Made by a program: the position numbers and the translations under genes. From the NCBI GenBank assembly GCA_004835665.1, contig RBKR01000003.1:372001-436000 (forward strand): a stretch of DNA of 64,000 nucleotides. The letters are read 5' to 3'. Below, piece by piece: positions 36,901-49,449 of the stretch. Origin of the DNA: Phoma sp. XZ068. Taxonomy: Eukaryota > Ascomycota > Dothideomycetes > Pleosporales > Didymellaceae. The notes beneath the pieces were generated by a model. The model saw nothing but the letters and a program-made list of their open reading frames with translations. It was not told the DNA's origin and made no database searches. Positions within the stretch are counted from its first letter, which is position 1. Each line of letters opens with the position of its first letter.

Positions 36901-39060
36901 AGTTTAGCTACTCTAGAGCTAATACCTAAGCTAATTAATTTAGGAATAGGTATTAAGAGAATAAATAATTAAAGTAATTATATAGGAACTAATAGTTAAT
37001 AGAGAGTATATATACCTATAAGAGCTAACTTGTCTAGTTCTAGTAATTAGATAGGATTATATAGGTTAAGGTAGGAGCGCCTAACTAACCCTACTACTTA
37101 ATCTAGCTATACTACTTCTACTATACTAGGTAAAGTAAAGAATAATCTACTATAATAATTAAGTAGATATCTAAAAGGCTAAGCTCTAGAGCTTAATAGA
37201 CTAATATAAATATATAAGCTACTTAGATAAAGAAAGATAGATTATAATAACCTAATAGGGAGTAGATTAAAAGAAAGTATATATATATTAATTATAGATC
37301 TATTAGATATAGACTATCTATAGAATAATCTAAAATATATATTTCTTCTAGAAATAAGTAATATCTAGAATATATAATTAAGCTATAAGACTTTAAATGC
37401 TATAGTTATAGCAGTAATATAATAATTAGATAGAGATTAGTTTAAACTAACTTATAGAGATAAGCTGTAACCTCTACTAAAAACCTAGAAGCAGCTGCTT
37501 TAATATCTAATTAAAATACTATTTATTAAAGTATTAAAAAAGGAAATAAATTAGATAATTAAGAAAAGTACCTAGTTAGAAATACTAGTATCCTAGGTTA
37601 CTAATTAACTACTACTACTTAAATAGGTATAGACCTATAAGTTTAATAAAGATAGATACTTTATTAAGTATAAAGTAAGGATAGTAGTATAGAGAGATCT
37701 TTAAGAGATTAATAATCTTAACTTTATATATATAGCTACTCTAGCAGTAAGATTATTTAAAATAGTAATAGTAATTATAGCTTAGTTTAATCTAGAAATC
37801 CTATAGTATAATATTATAAGAGTATTCTTTAATACTCTAATTAATAATAAGAATTCTATAATATATAATATACTAGATAGATTTAAGAAACCTAGAGTAT
37901 ATATAAGGCTTAATTAAGCACTCTATAGATTATAAGAATTACCTCTCCTATAGTATAAGGAGTTTATAAGATTACTTAGATTAATAGGTATAATATCTAG
38001 TAAAGAAGAGCCCTGCTTATTCTTTAATTAAAGCAGGAATATACTAGTCCTGTTTTATATTAATAATATACTACTAATCTACTATAAGAACTAAGAATAA
38101 GAAGTATATAAGATATAGAGTAGAATTACTTAGAAATATAAGATATAGAAATAAGGACTAGTAGAGTAGTTCCTTAGAGTAAGAGTAATTAAAGATTATA
38201 CTAAGTAAATAATTATACTAGTCTATAACGCCTATATTAATAAGATAATAAAAAAGTTTAGATTAGAAGAAGAAACTACTCTACTAATACTACTACTATT
38301 AGAGAACCTAATTAAGTATATAAGAGAAGTAATAAAATAAAAGATTAAAGCCTACTAAGAAAAGGTTAGATTAATACTCTATATAGTAATAATAATATAA
38401 CTAGATATTATATATATAGTATCTAAGTTATCCTACTACCTTACTAATCTAGAGAGTTAATATATTAAAGCAGTTAACTAAGTAATTATATACCTATATT
38501 AAACTTATTAGGAAGGTATCTAATATAGAAACTATAATAGACCTAATCTTATAATCTATAGAAACACTTTATTTATAAATAATCTAGATACTAGATAATT
38601 ATCCTATAGATATATTACTATACTATTTAGTAGCCTAATCCTATAGAAGGTAATAAGGTAGAGCACTATAATAATATTAATAACTAAAGTAGAGCTACTA
38701 GCACTTAAATATATAACTAAAGAAGTAGTAGCAATCTAACAATTCTTTAATAAGTTAAGACTTAATCTAGAAGAGATATAGAATATCTAGTATAATAATT
38801 AATAAATAATAAGGCTAGTAATAGGAGCAAACAAACAGATTGCTATAAGGCTATAATATATAAATATCTAAAATATATAGCTTTGTTAAGAATATATAAA
38901 AGAATTACTTAAGATTAGCTATCTTAAAACAAGTAGAATACTAGCAGATAGATTAACTAAGTTACTTACATACTAGCAGCTTAAGAAGTTTAAAGAACTA
39001 ATTAATATATATAATATAGACAAAGATATTAAAGGTAAAAGATAAGTACTAATCTATTTA
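33950..39060 (+). pseudogene. copia gag-pol relic
   Basis: The frame is followed for about 1700 codons. It contains a gag region (about 34100-34800), protease/pre-integrase and integrase in the middle, then reverse transcriptase with ALYRLQELPL at about 37918 and the D-D box as FYINNILL at about 38053. RNase H follows (KVELLALKYITKE, about 38690; ILADRLTKLLT, about 38940). Integrase before RT, and the RNase H ADRLTK motif, mark it as copia. Almost all breaks are TAA/TAG and frameshifts are not evident, so this was a normal single-polyprotein element before RIP. It is a different family from the copia at 20.9-25.2 kb. Confidence 0.87.
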
Positions 39061-39109
39061 ATTAATATATAGTACCTATTCTAAGGTATAATAACCTAAA
39101 GGCTAGATT

Positions 39110-41270
39110 ATTAGGGGAACTTAAGAATTAATAAACCTACTACTCTAAAGAGCACTAACCTAATTAATACCTAGGCTATAAGTAGCCTATCTATACTCTA
39201 GCTAATCTAAACCTAAAAACTTAAGTTAACTATTTATATAATTAAAGATATATACCTAAGGGCCTATACTATCTACTAAAAAGAGATTACTAATAATCTA
39301 TATATTATACTTAAACACCTCCTTTACTAGATTAATAATAGTAGTTAAGGCACCCTAAATATTAATTATAATCTTTTAGTTTAAGTAAGGATAATATTAT
39401 AGAGAACTAGTAATAAGAGTAGGCTAATCTAGAGTAATAGTAGCAGTAAAAGCTATAGAGCTATTAATAATCTAGTAAGCTATAATAATCTTATTTTAAA
39501 AGTAGAGCTTGCTAGTATTAGTACCCTAAATATTAGGATAATAGATACTAGGATTAAAACTAAGTACTTAAGGATACTTCTATATATAAGAATTAGGTAT
39601 AATATAGATAAATAGGTTCTTACTAGGATTAATAAGGACTATATCTAGATCTATTAAATAATATAGAATTATATATATAGGTATATATAGAGTAGAATTA
39701 GATTATAGTTGCTTAGGTATAATTAGAAGAGATAGAGATAAAGTTTTTAATTAGAGGGTAATATATCCTAGTAGAAATTAAAGAGTACTAGCCTTAGAAT
39801 TAGGAGTTAACGTAGAAGGAGTAGCTAGTTTAGGTAAAGTAGCTAGAGCTAAAGCAAGATTAATATAAGAAATAATATTAACTTTATTATATTTAATAGG
39901 ATTAGTACTACTAGCCTTATAATAAGAATTATTCTAAGTAATCTAGAATAGCTAAGAGATAACCTAAAGAGAGTATATCTACTAAAAACTCTAATCTAAA
40001 TAGATTAGCTAACTAAACTATAAAATAGGAAGATTAGAGAAGGTGTTAGGAGTACCTAGCTAATCTAAAAACCCTAATTAAGAAGTAGAAGTTAGAGTAC
40101 TAAAGGCCTAAGATAATTAACTCTTAATCTTAATTAAAGTATTAACTATAACCTTCTATTTCTTTATCTAGTACTTATACTTAGCCTTTAATATAAACTT
40201 CTAATTAGAAGTAAGCTTATTAGGGGTAGGGAAAAGTTTAGCAAGATTAGTAAGAAGAGGTTTAAGTGCCTTATTCTATAATTATATTAAGAAAAGTAAT
40301 AATAGTATAATTAATATACTTACTAAGGTAGTAGGCTTCTTTTTAAGGATCTAAGTAATAAGATTAACTACTTTATTAGGACTAGAGAATATTAGAAGAT
40401 TAGTAACTAAGTAATAATATAATTATACTAATTATAATAGGGACAAGTATAGTACTTATAATATCTATTACTAGAGTACTTTAGATAATTATAGTAAATA
40501 CCTAAGCTAGTACTAATTGCTAGGTAATATATATAAGAGTAGTAGAGATAATTATAAGCGCTACCTTAGATATAAGTTAATAATTAAGGCTGCTTCTCTT
40601 CTTTCTCCTCCTCTTTCTTCTCCTCTAAAGACTTAGCACTACTAGAGATTACCTAAGAATTAGAAGCTTTTTACTTAGCACTACCTATATAAATAATTAG
40701 CTAATAACTAGATTAAGTAAAGATATATAAGTACTAACCTAAGCTTTTCTTCTTAGTAGATAATTAAGTACTAGTAGCTATTATTAAATAATTAGAGGAA
40801 GAATCTAACCTAAGGTACTAAATAAGCTTAACAGGAGGATTAGAATTAGTAAAAATAGTAATTAAGTTATAAATAATTTTCTAAGAGAGGTATTAAGATT
40901 AGTACTTAAGCTACTTAATTAAGATATTAAAGAGTATATATAGTAATATTAAATATAGGGAGACTAAGTTGCTGCTTAGAGCGTCTAACTATATAAGTAA
41001 TTAATTATAAGGAGAAATTAAAGTAAAAGTAGTAATTAAAGTAAGAGAAAAATTTTATTTTAATCTTAAGTTTATAAGTATTTACTTAAATATATAGATT
41101 AAGTAATATACTAGTCTGTTTTTAGGTAGTAGTAGACAGGCAGGTATATACACAATTACTGCCTTATATATATATAATTAATAAGATAAAATAAGTAAGT
41201 AATTATAGAACTTTAAGATTAAAACACTAACAGCTTAACAGTAGGTATAATAATTAATAATTAATATACC
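39110..41270 (+). pseudogene. extra frame downstream of copia RNase H, originally Cys-rich
   Basis: After gag-pol a further frame can be followed on the plus strand from about 39700 to 41100. At 40420-40570 it has a Tyr-dense stretch (YNYTNYNRDKYSTYNIYY, then NYKRYLRYK). Because RIP turns TGT/TGC into TAT/TAC, this was probably a Cys-rich, possibly zinc-binding segment. A Ser/Pro/Leu-rich linker follows (SLLSPPLSSPLKT). Copia elements normally end at RNase H, so this is an additional ORF, a captured gene or a separate relic. I do not recognise it. Confidence 0.45.
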
Positions 41271-41279
41271 TAGAGGGTA

Positions 41280-41498
41280 TGTTATAGTAAGAGATTAAGA
41301 TATTATAATTAGTATACTAAGAGGAAAGTAATTAACTAGAAAAAGAGGGTAATCTAGAAGAGATAGATTAGTAACTAGGCCTAAAGGAGATATAAATTAG
41401 ATATATAAGAATAACCTAGAGTAGACTACTTAGATAGAGAAATCTAATTACTTCTTTCTTACTCTAATTAATTAATCTAAGTCTCTTAATCTTCTATA
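41280..41498 (+). repeat. copia 3' LTR, 219 bp
   Basis: TGTTATAGTAAGAGATTAAG to CTTCTATA, same length as the 5' LTR with scattered transitions. TAAAG follows at 41499-41503. Confidence 0.93.
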
Positions 41499-41750
41499 TA
41501 AAGTTAAACTATAAGTATACTATAGTAAGGAGTAGAAGGGCCCTAAGTTCTTAGTATAAGTAGTATAAATAAAACTAAATAGTAGATATACTATATTAAG
41601 GAGTAGAATAGCTATAAGTTTCTAGTATATATAGCTTTAATAAAGTTAAACTATAAATATACTATAGTAAGGAGTAGAAGGAACCTAAAGGTTTAGTATA
41701 AGCAGTATAAATAAAATTAAACTATAAGTATACTATAGTAAGGAGTATAG
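41499..41750. repeat. 71-bp tandem repeat, right part
   Basis: The array continues in register after the copia insertion: units start near 41506, 41577, 41647 and 41718, more diverged than on the left, with AGTATAAGTAGTATAAATAAAA variants. It ends at about 41750. Confidence 0.85.
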
Positions 41751-41759
41751 TACTTAGCA

Positions 41760-44700
41760 ATTATTCTACTAGAGCCTAGTCTAAATTCTATATTAGACTA
41801 TCTATATTTAATAGCAGTGCTTACTATCTAGCTATACTTCTTTATAGTTATTCTCTATAGCCCTAGCTAGATCTTAGATCTTATTAAGCTATATAGCTTA
41901 GTATTATACTATAAACCTATTCTTAATCTTGTTCTATTTATATATAAGTTTCTCTATATATAAACCTATATAAACTAGAAAGTTAAGCTTAACCTTAGCT
42001 ATAACCTAGTTAATTTAAAATCTATAATATCTATACTATACTACCTCTATATTAATACTATATAGTTTTAGAGCCTTAAAGATATAACTCTTAATAAGGT
42101 TAATAGACTAGTAGACTATCTTTAGTCTAGCTACTATAAACTATATATTATCCTTAACTTAATTAGTATTAAAGTTATAGAACTTGTACTACCTTAATAC
42201 TTCTATATCCTTATCTAGACCCTTACCTACCTAAGCTATATACTTTTACCTAAACTCCTTAACTATTCTCTATACCTATATTAGTACTATAACCTAGAGT
42301 ATAAAGTATAGAGATACCTAAGACTTACTATAAAAATAATTACTTTATATAACTATATATTTAAAGTAATATAGTACTTACTTCTATAAGTAATACTTAG
42401 TAAATTTAGTTAATCTTTCCTTAGGTTAGAAGTAGTAGTAAGCTTTTATAATATCTTTATTACCTTAAATAGTATATACTCTATCTTAGTAGAGCTATTA
42501 TAGATACTATTAATAGCCTTATAAATAATTAACTTAAGTATCTTTATAAAGTTCTTAAGTATTTTATTAAGCTTAAGGTTAGTCTTGCTAAGGTTATTAC
42601 CTTAACTAGTATCTTTACTAATAAGTAGGGTTTCCTTTAGATATCTATCTTAGTATTTATATATAGTATTAAAAAAGTTTAAGAAGCTAGCTAGTACCTT
42701 AGCCTTTTAGTAGCTTTCTAGATTAATAGATATAGTAGACTAATACTTAGGCTTTAGTTTTTCTAAACTCTTACTACTAAGGTTATTCTATTCTATAACT
42801 GCCTTATTATATTATTTATTAACTTATACCTAGATATTTTACTTAATATTCCTAAGTATTTTATAGTAGTTAGGCTTAAATATAATAAGGAGGTACTAGT
42901 CCTTTAGTATATAGTCTATTAGGTTTAGTTTATAACCCTATATATCTATAAAGTAATAGTTATAACTAATAAAGTATATTTTAATAATTTCTATAATAAC
43001 CTTAACAATATTCTTTATCTTTAGGTTATTCTTAATTCTCTTAGTAATTAGTTAAGTAAGGTCTTTTCTAAACACTTTTTTAAATAATTTCTAGGTCTTT
43101 AGTGTCTTCTTAAGGTTATACTTCTAGAGAAACTAGATAGCTTTATTTAGTAGTTTCTTCTAGACAGTATCTTTATACCTTAATCCCTTAAGTATAAAAA
43201 TAAGTATAGTTATAATACTATTTACTATAGCAGAGCCTATAATTACTATAAAGGAGAGTTATAGAGCTAGGTCTTTAATAAGAGAATTAAAGAGATTAAT
43301 AATACCTATATAAGTTAAGGTATTCTTACTACTAGCTAAGTAAATTTTATTAATAATAACCTATACTATATATAGAAGGTTATAGACTATTATTATAGTC
43401 TTCCTAATACCTTAGTAGTCTTTCTATATAGCTATTTATATAGCCTAATTATACTGCCTACTATCTCTACCTCTCTTAAGGCTCTAGTTAATAAGTAATT
43501 AATACTCTTTATAGAGATCTCTTAACTTCTTAGAGTATAATAGATTTATTTTATTAATACTACTATTAAGCTCTTAAATTAGTTTAGTATTTAGTTAGAC
43601 TATATTATAGAGTTAGCTCTACTAATACTTATTTATATAGATAATAAAGATTCTGCTACTAGTTAGACTTAGTTTACTTATAGTAGTAAGTAGGTAATTA
43701 GGCTATAAGCTAGGGCCTAAGTATTAGATTTTAGGTCCTTCTAGCCTATCTTTAAGGTCTAATATAAAGCTATATATAGGGCGTGTATTATTATCCTAGT
43801 CTAGTTAAGGTAGTATCTTAATAAGGTTATCTATAGTAATATTATAGTAAAGGCTATTAGCTTCTCCTTTATAAGTCTTATAGTATATCTTACTAGACTT
43901 ATATAGTATAATTATCTTTAAGTACTACTTTAATAGTACCTGCTTAAGCAGAGGGCTGTTTTATAACACTTTAACCTAGTTTTATAGCTAAGGCTCTATA
44001 CTATTAGAGTAGGCTAATAGAAATATAGCTCTAATTTATAGTAACTAACCTTTAAATAAACTATTAAAATTAAGGTATAAACACTAGGTAGATAGTAGTA
44101 TAAAGCTTTTATAAGATTTAAATATTAGGATAAAGTTTAGGAAGAATATACTAATAATTTATATAGTTTTACCTATACCTATATAATCCTACTTAATATA
44201 GCTATATCTTAAGCTAAAGTTTATATTATAAATAATATTAGTACTAACTACTTAATAAGCTATAAGCTTAAACTTAGAGCTAAAGCCTAAAGTAGAATTA
44301 ATAGAGATAAACTAGTCCTTAGAAGTATACTATTTATACAGTTATTATATAGGGACACTAAATATATATACTATACTATACTACTTCTCTAGAGTTACTT
44401 ATATAGCCTTAAAGCCTGCCTCTAAATTATTAAGTTTAGTTTATATACTATTAGAGTTAGTTTTATACTATACTAATAGTATAGTATACTTACTACTTAA
44501 GTAACTTAGACTCCTAGTTATTATTATCTTCTCTCTCCTCTATATTACTAATCTATCTATTTAAATTATTAATAGGGGGAAGAGAGCTATATACTTCTAG
44601 TAGGTTAGGCTATAGTGTTTATAGTCTTAATTCTAATAAGGTTCTAGATATACTCTTACTAGACTTCCTCTTTATTATCTTCTTTTTTATATTTTTAGTA

Positions 44701-44960
44701 GGTATAAAGTTACTACTAGGCTTACTACTACTAGGCTTACTACTACTAGGCCTATTATTACTAGGTCTGCTACTATAAGGCCTATTATTACTAGATATAT
44801 CTTTACTAGACTTATCTTTACCTATTTTACCTTTATTTATCTTTAGAGTAAGGTATTATAATCTAATAAAAATAGATACTTAAGTAACCTAGCTAATAGA
44901 AATAGCTAGCTACTTAATCTAGCCTAACTAATTAGACCTGCTAGTATAGAAGTATCCCTA
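41760..44960 (-). pseudogene. long unrecognised degraded frame with SSSKP repeats
   Basis: On the minus strand a frame can be pieced together from about 44900 to 41800. Near its start it has Lys/Ser-rich sequence containing the repeated pentapeptide SSSKP (44711-44800), then KNIKKKIIKRKS. Further on are YSFILDLKDRLEGPKIQYLG (about 43790-43730) and AIQLNKI-type sequence close to 41880. Stops are mostly TAA/TAG. No family is recognised. It may encode an accessory protein of the large DNA transposon; the basic repeat region would suit nucleic-acid binding, but this is speculation. Confidence 0.4.
44711..44800. repeat. 15-bp coding minisatellite
   Basis: TACTACTAGGCTTAC-type units recur every 15 bases (CTAGGCTTA at 44716 and 44731, CTAGGCCTA at 44746, and variants at 44761, 44776 and 44791). 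The period is a multiple of three. On the minus strand it encodes Ser-Ser-Ser-Lys-Pro or Asn/Arg variants. Confidence 0.9.
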
Positions 44961-46500
44961 ATAATTTAACTAGTAGATAAAGTAGTAGTACTTACTTCTT
45001 AGTAAGTAAGTAACTAAAGAAAAGCCTATAGCCTAATTTACTTATTCTATAGAATAGGTACTATAAGGTATATTAACTAAGAGCTATATAGCTCCTAATT
45101 TACTTAAATAGTACTACTCTCTTAAATACTATATTTAAGGAGAGAGTACTATAGCTATAGATAAATACCTCTAAACACTATCCTTAGGATAGTATATTTA
45201 ACTTAGTAATCTACTATATATTATATTCTTATTAACCTCTAATAATAGCTAGCTATTATCTTATTTATTCTTAAGTAACCTATTTATATATTAGGGTTTA
45301 CTCTAGTATACTCCTTAATAATAGTAAGCTATTATTCTATACCTTCTAGTAACCTACCCTACCTCTGCCTATACCTATCTCTAAGAACTAATAGAATAAT
45401 ATATTATAAGCTTTACTTAGGTATAACTTTAATATAAGGCTATTAGTATTTAATAGAGCTTAAAGTTATATAAATACTATAATATACTTATTAGTATATA
45501 CTCTTAATAATAGTATAGGACCTTTAAGTATATACCTTTCTAGCCTTGTTTAGGCTTTACTAATACTATAATAATATTAAAGTTATTACTTTAGTAAATA
45601 CTATTTATAAAGTTATTAATAGTAGCCTTAAGCTTATATTAGTTACTAATCTTATTACTATTAGAACTTAGTAATATATCTACCTTATTAATATTAGTAG
45701 TAGTAGTAGTTACAGCACATAGCTATAGGTAATATATATTTATAGATATTATTATTTTTAATCTATTAGTAAATAAGTTAGGGTAGAAAGCCTTTTTTAT
45801 AGTAATATATTTAATTAGTATTCTATTAGCTTTAATAAATAATATATTACTTAAGCAGATATTTAGGATAGTAGGCTTAATATTACTTATATTAAGATAG
45901 TATATCTAACTTACTATAATACTTATAGCTAAGTAGGCAGGTAAGGCTATAGTACTATAACTAAAGAAAATATTATTATTTATATATTCTAGCTTAATAG
46001 GCAGGTTAATACTATATACTCTGCTATTAATCTTAATCTCTTCTTAAGTATTCTAGGCAATATATAGTATTATCTTCTTCTTAACTATATCTAGTACTAT
46101 TTTATTACTTTTACTAAACAGCTTATTAGTATTTTATAATAAATTATATATAAGCTACCTTATTAGGGCAGCCTTTATAGTCTTCTAAGTAGAGCTATTA
46201 CTATTACTTTATATACCTTATAGGAGCTCTTATTTACTAGTAATAAACTTAATAGCTTTATAAATAATAGCCTTAAGCTAGTCTTTAGTAATATAGTAGT
46301 ACTATAGTAGGTACTTAGTATATATCTACTAGTAACCTTAACTCTTACTAGTTCCTATATATAGCACTAGATAACCTTCTATTATAGTTAGTATATCTAG
46401 AAAATTAGGATACTTAGTAGTTACCTCTATAGTAAGCAAGCAAGGTTACTATATTATATAGTATAGAAGTAGTAGCTATTATTAAGTAGGTAGTATTTAA
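44961..46500 (-). pseudogene. unrecognised degraded frame, minus strand
   Basis: From about 46460 down to 45545 one minus-strand frame is open for about 300 codons apart from TAA/TAG. It includes KAIKFITSKQELLQGI, KLFSKSNKIVLDIVKKK and YSTIALPAYLAISII, and ends VLVKPKQG before a stop. No family is recognised. About 44961-45540 shows no convincing frame. It includes a TTACTTAGGTATAACTTTAATA stretch resembling the gypsy LTR 3' end. Confidence 0.4.
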
Positions 46501-49440
46501 GCTATATAATCTAGTTTATAATATATTTATAGTCTATAAGTAAAGATATATATACTCTACCTTAGCCTACTCTTTTACCTCTATTAAAGATAGGACTTAC
46601 TATAGCTAATAGTATAGATTTAAATAGTAAGAATAGTCTACTCTTAATAAGTATTTAGCTACTATTATATATATAGTAGCAGAACTAAGTATAAAGAAGC
46701 TATTACTATTAGATATATCTAATACTTAGAGATAAAAGAGTTTTATCTACTTTATAGAGATAGAGAGATCTTATTAGCAGGTAGATAAAAACTAACTACT
46801 CTTTTTACTCTTACTAGATATATACTAATAAAGGTATTAAGGTATACTATATTCTATAGTAAGATCTAGTTATACTATACTACTATAGATTAAGTCCTTA
46901 TATAGTAAGTAACCTAGATTTAGAACTCCTATAGTCTAAGAGTAGTTAGTAATAGCTTAGTTATATATAATAAGAGTAGCTATATAAAGTAAAGCCTCTT
47001 ACTTTTACTTTTAGTTCTATTTTACCCCTACCTACCTCTAGCTCTTACTATTAGATATTCTACTTACTAGTATATTTATATATAACTAAGAGTTATTTTA
47101 CTAGAAGTTTTTAGGTTATAGAATCTAGTATATAAGTTATAGTAGTTAACTTAAATAATAACTAAAAATATTTTAATTAAGTTTAAGGATATTATTATAT
47201 ACTAGATAAGAGATTTATAGTAACTAGAGAAAGCTCTTAGAATATTAATAGCTTAGAATATATATTATTAATAGCTATCTTTATCCTAGTACTAATAGAG
47301 TAGAGTTTAGAAATTTAGGCCTACTATAGCACAGAGTCTAGTTAGATACTATATAGATAAAAATATAGGTCTATTCTAAGACTATCTATAGCACTATAAT
47401 CTATAGTATAAGAGCTATAGAGAATAAATTATAACTAAGGTTAATATAGAATTAAAGTTACTAATTATAGTCTTATATTAGTTAATTACTTATACTAATA
47501 AGGAAGATAATTCTCTACTATATATCTAGCCTAAATATTACTATAACCTTTAGTATAAGAATAATTAATTAGTAAACTAATAGCTTCTTTAGCTATAATA
47601 TAATCTAGTAGGCTTACTTATATAAGATATTATTATATAAGTTATATTTTCTATCTACTAAGTAATTACCTCTATACACTATATATATTAGCAAGTAATA
47701 AATATAGTGCTACTAAGTAGATAATATAATATAATATTATAGTCTATAATCTAAGTAGAAGTAATAAGAATACTATTACTACTAGCACCTTATAAACTAA
47801 CTTTTCTATAAGAATTATATAAAGAACTAAAAGAATAACTTTAAGTAGACTTTAATTATTAATAAATAAAGTTAATTAATACTTTATTTCTTAAATAAAC
47901 TAGTAATAGGGACATGTTAAGCTCTATAGACTATAATATTAAACATGCATTCCTAAAAAGGACTTAAACTATTAATCTACTTTAATTCTTAATAACACTA
48001 AGAGGGAGTAATAATAAAAGTTAAAATAGAGTTCTACTAATTATATATATAGTACTAGTTTAAGCTTACCTAATTATTTTAAACTACTACCTATAGACTA
48101 ACTAGACTTTTAATAGTATCTATAGAACTAGATATCTACTTTATATTCTATAACTACTTTAATATAATCCTATATCTACTCTAGAGAGTTTTCTTAAACT
48201 AACTATAAGTAAAATAGCTAGATAATATACTATAGGTTAGAGTATTATATTACCTATAGTATATTATAGCTATCCTAGTTAAGGTTTGCAGTATTAAATA
48301 GCACAACTTAAAATACTAGATATTATACTCTACTTTAGAGTATATTATTACTCTTCTATATTAGCTCTACTAAACTAGCTAATATTACTCTAATACTTAA
48401 AACTATAAAAATATCTAATTTAATATATAGATACTACCTTAAGTATATACTCTCTTATGCTAGTATAGTAAAATATATATAGTTATATTAAAAAAACCTA
48501 ATAAACTAGTATTAGTATAGTACCTATAAGCTATATATAATCTTATACTCTATAAAGTATTATAGAAACACCTAGACTCTACTACTAATTATAGTATATA
48601 TAAGAGACCTACTTAGAGCACCTTAACTTTAAGTAGACTTTATATATATATATAGTAATAGGGTATTAAGTAATATATAAGATATAGAATTATACTTAGA
48701 AACCTATAGATTTCTATATATACTAGGCCTAGTTTAAAATATTAAGGAATTTAATATACTAGTCCTATCCTAGTATATTAAAGAGGTTAAAATAAAAAAA
48801 GAGCTACTTAAGTATATACTTCTACTTAGTAATAGTAGTACTACTAGTATATTAACTACTATAAGTTATAGTAGTATTATCTTAGTAACCTTACTATAGT
48901 CCCTATTCTAAGTAACTTATAAGTCTAATAATAAAGTACTAGTAGGTTTAGGCTAGAGGGCTAGATAAAGGTATATTATATTATACTTATATAGTTTGCA
49001 GCCTATACTCTCTATACTTACTAATATAATATTAAGAATAGGTTTTATTTAAACTAACTTAATAAGCTTAGCTTTAAGTTCTAGTTAGACTATACCTTTA
49101 TATTTTAGCTATATAAGATATAATATATATAAGGAGATATAGATTCTCTATTATTAGACCTATAAATATACCTACTTTATAGTATACTATTATTTATAAG
49201 TGCCTACTAGTAAAACTAAAAACTAGAATATATTCTATTTAGAATACTAGGTAAAGGCTTCTAAGCTTACTATATAGACGTTTCTATAGGTATAGACAGT
49301 AAAGGCCTACCTATTATAATTAAGATAGTCTACTATAATACTACTAATATTATAAGGTTTTTACTAGCCTACTAACTATTTAAGGAGGTTATATACTATA
49401 GGCTAATAAAATTATTCTATAATAAGACAAGTAGTATTTA
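46501..49440 (+). pseudogene. unrecognised degraded frame(s), plus strand
   Basis: Between about 47540 and 48420 a plus-strand frame is open except for TAA/TAG: LLLLAPYKLTFLQELYKELK (about 47773), DYNIKHAFLKRTQTINLLQF (about 47930), and LESFLKLTISKIARQYTIG (about 48180). The pattern weakly recalls DUF6589-like proteins associated with fungal transposons, but I cannot confirm this. The stretch 46501-47500 has only shorter readable pieces. The frame may connect to the transposase at 49450. Confidence 0.35.
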
Positions 49441-49449
49441 GGTATATAA

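Larger units (their letters stand above)
33630..41498 (+). mobile_element. complete Ty1/copia element with 219-bp LTRs and an extra 3' region
   Basis: LTRs 33630-33848 and 41280-41498 are each 219 bp, starting TGTTATAGTAAG. The duplication TAAAG flanks the element (33625-33629 and 41499-41503), and removing the element restores the 71-bp tandem register exactly. Gag-pol occupies about 33950-39060 in one frame. Another 2.1 kb lies between RNase H and the 3' LTR, unusual for a copia element. A purine-rich TAGAGGG precedes the 3' LTR. Inactivated by many TAA/TAG. Confidence 0.93.
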
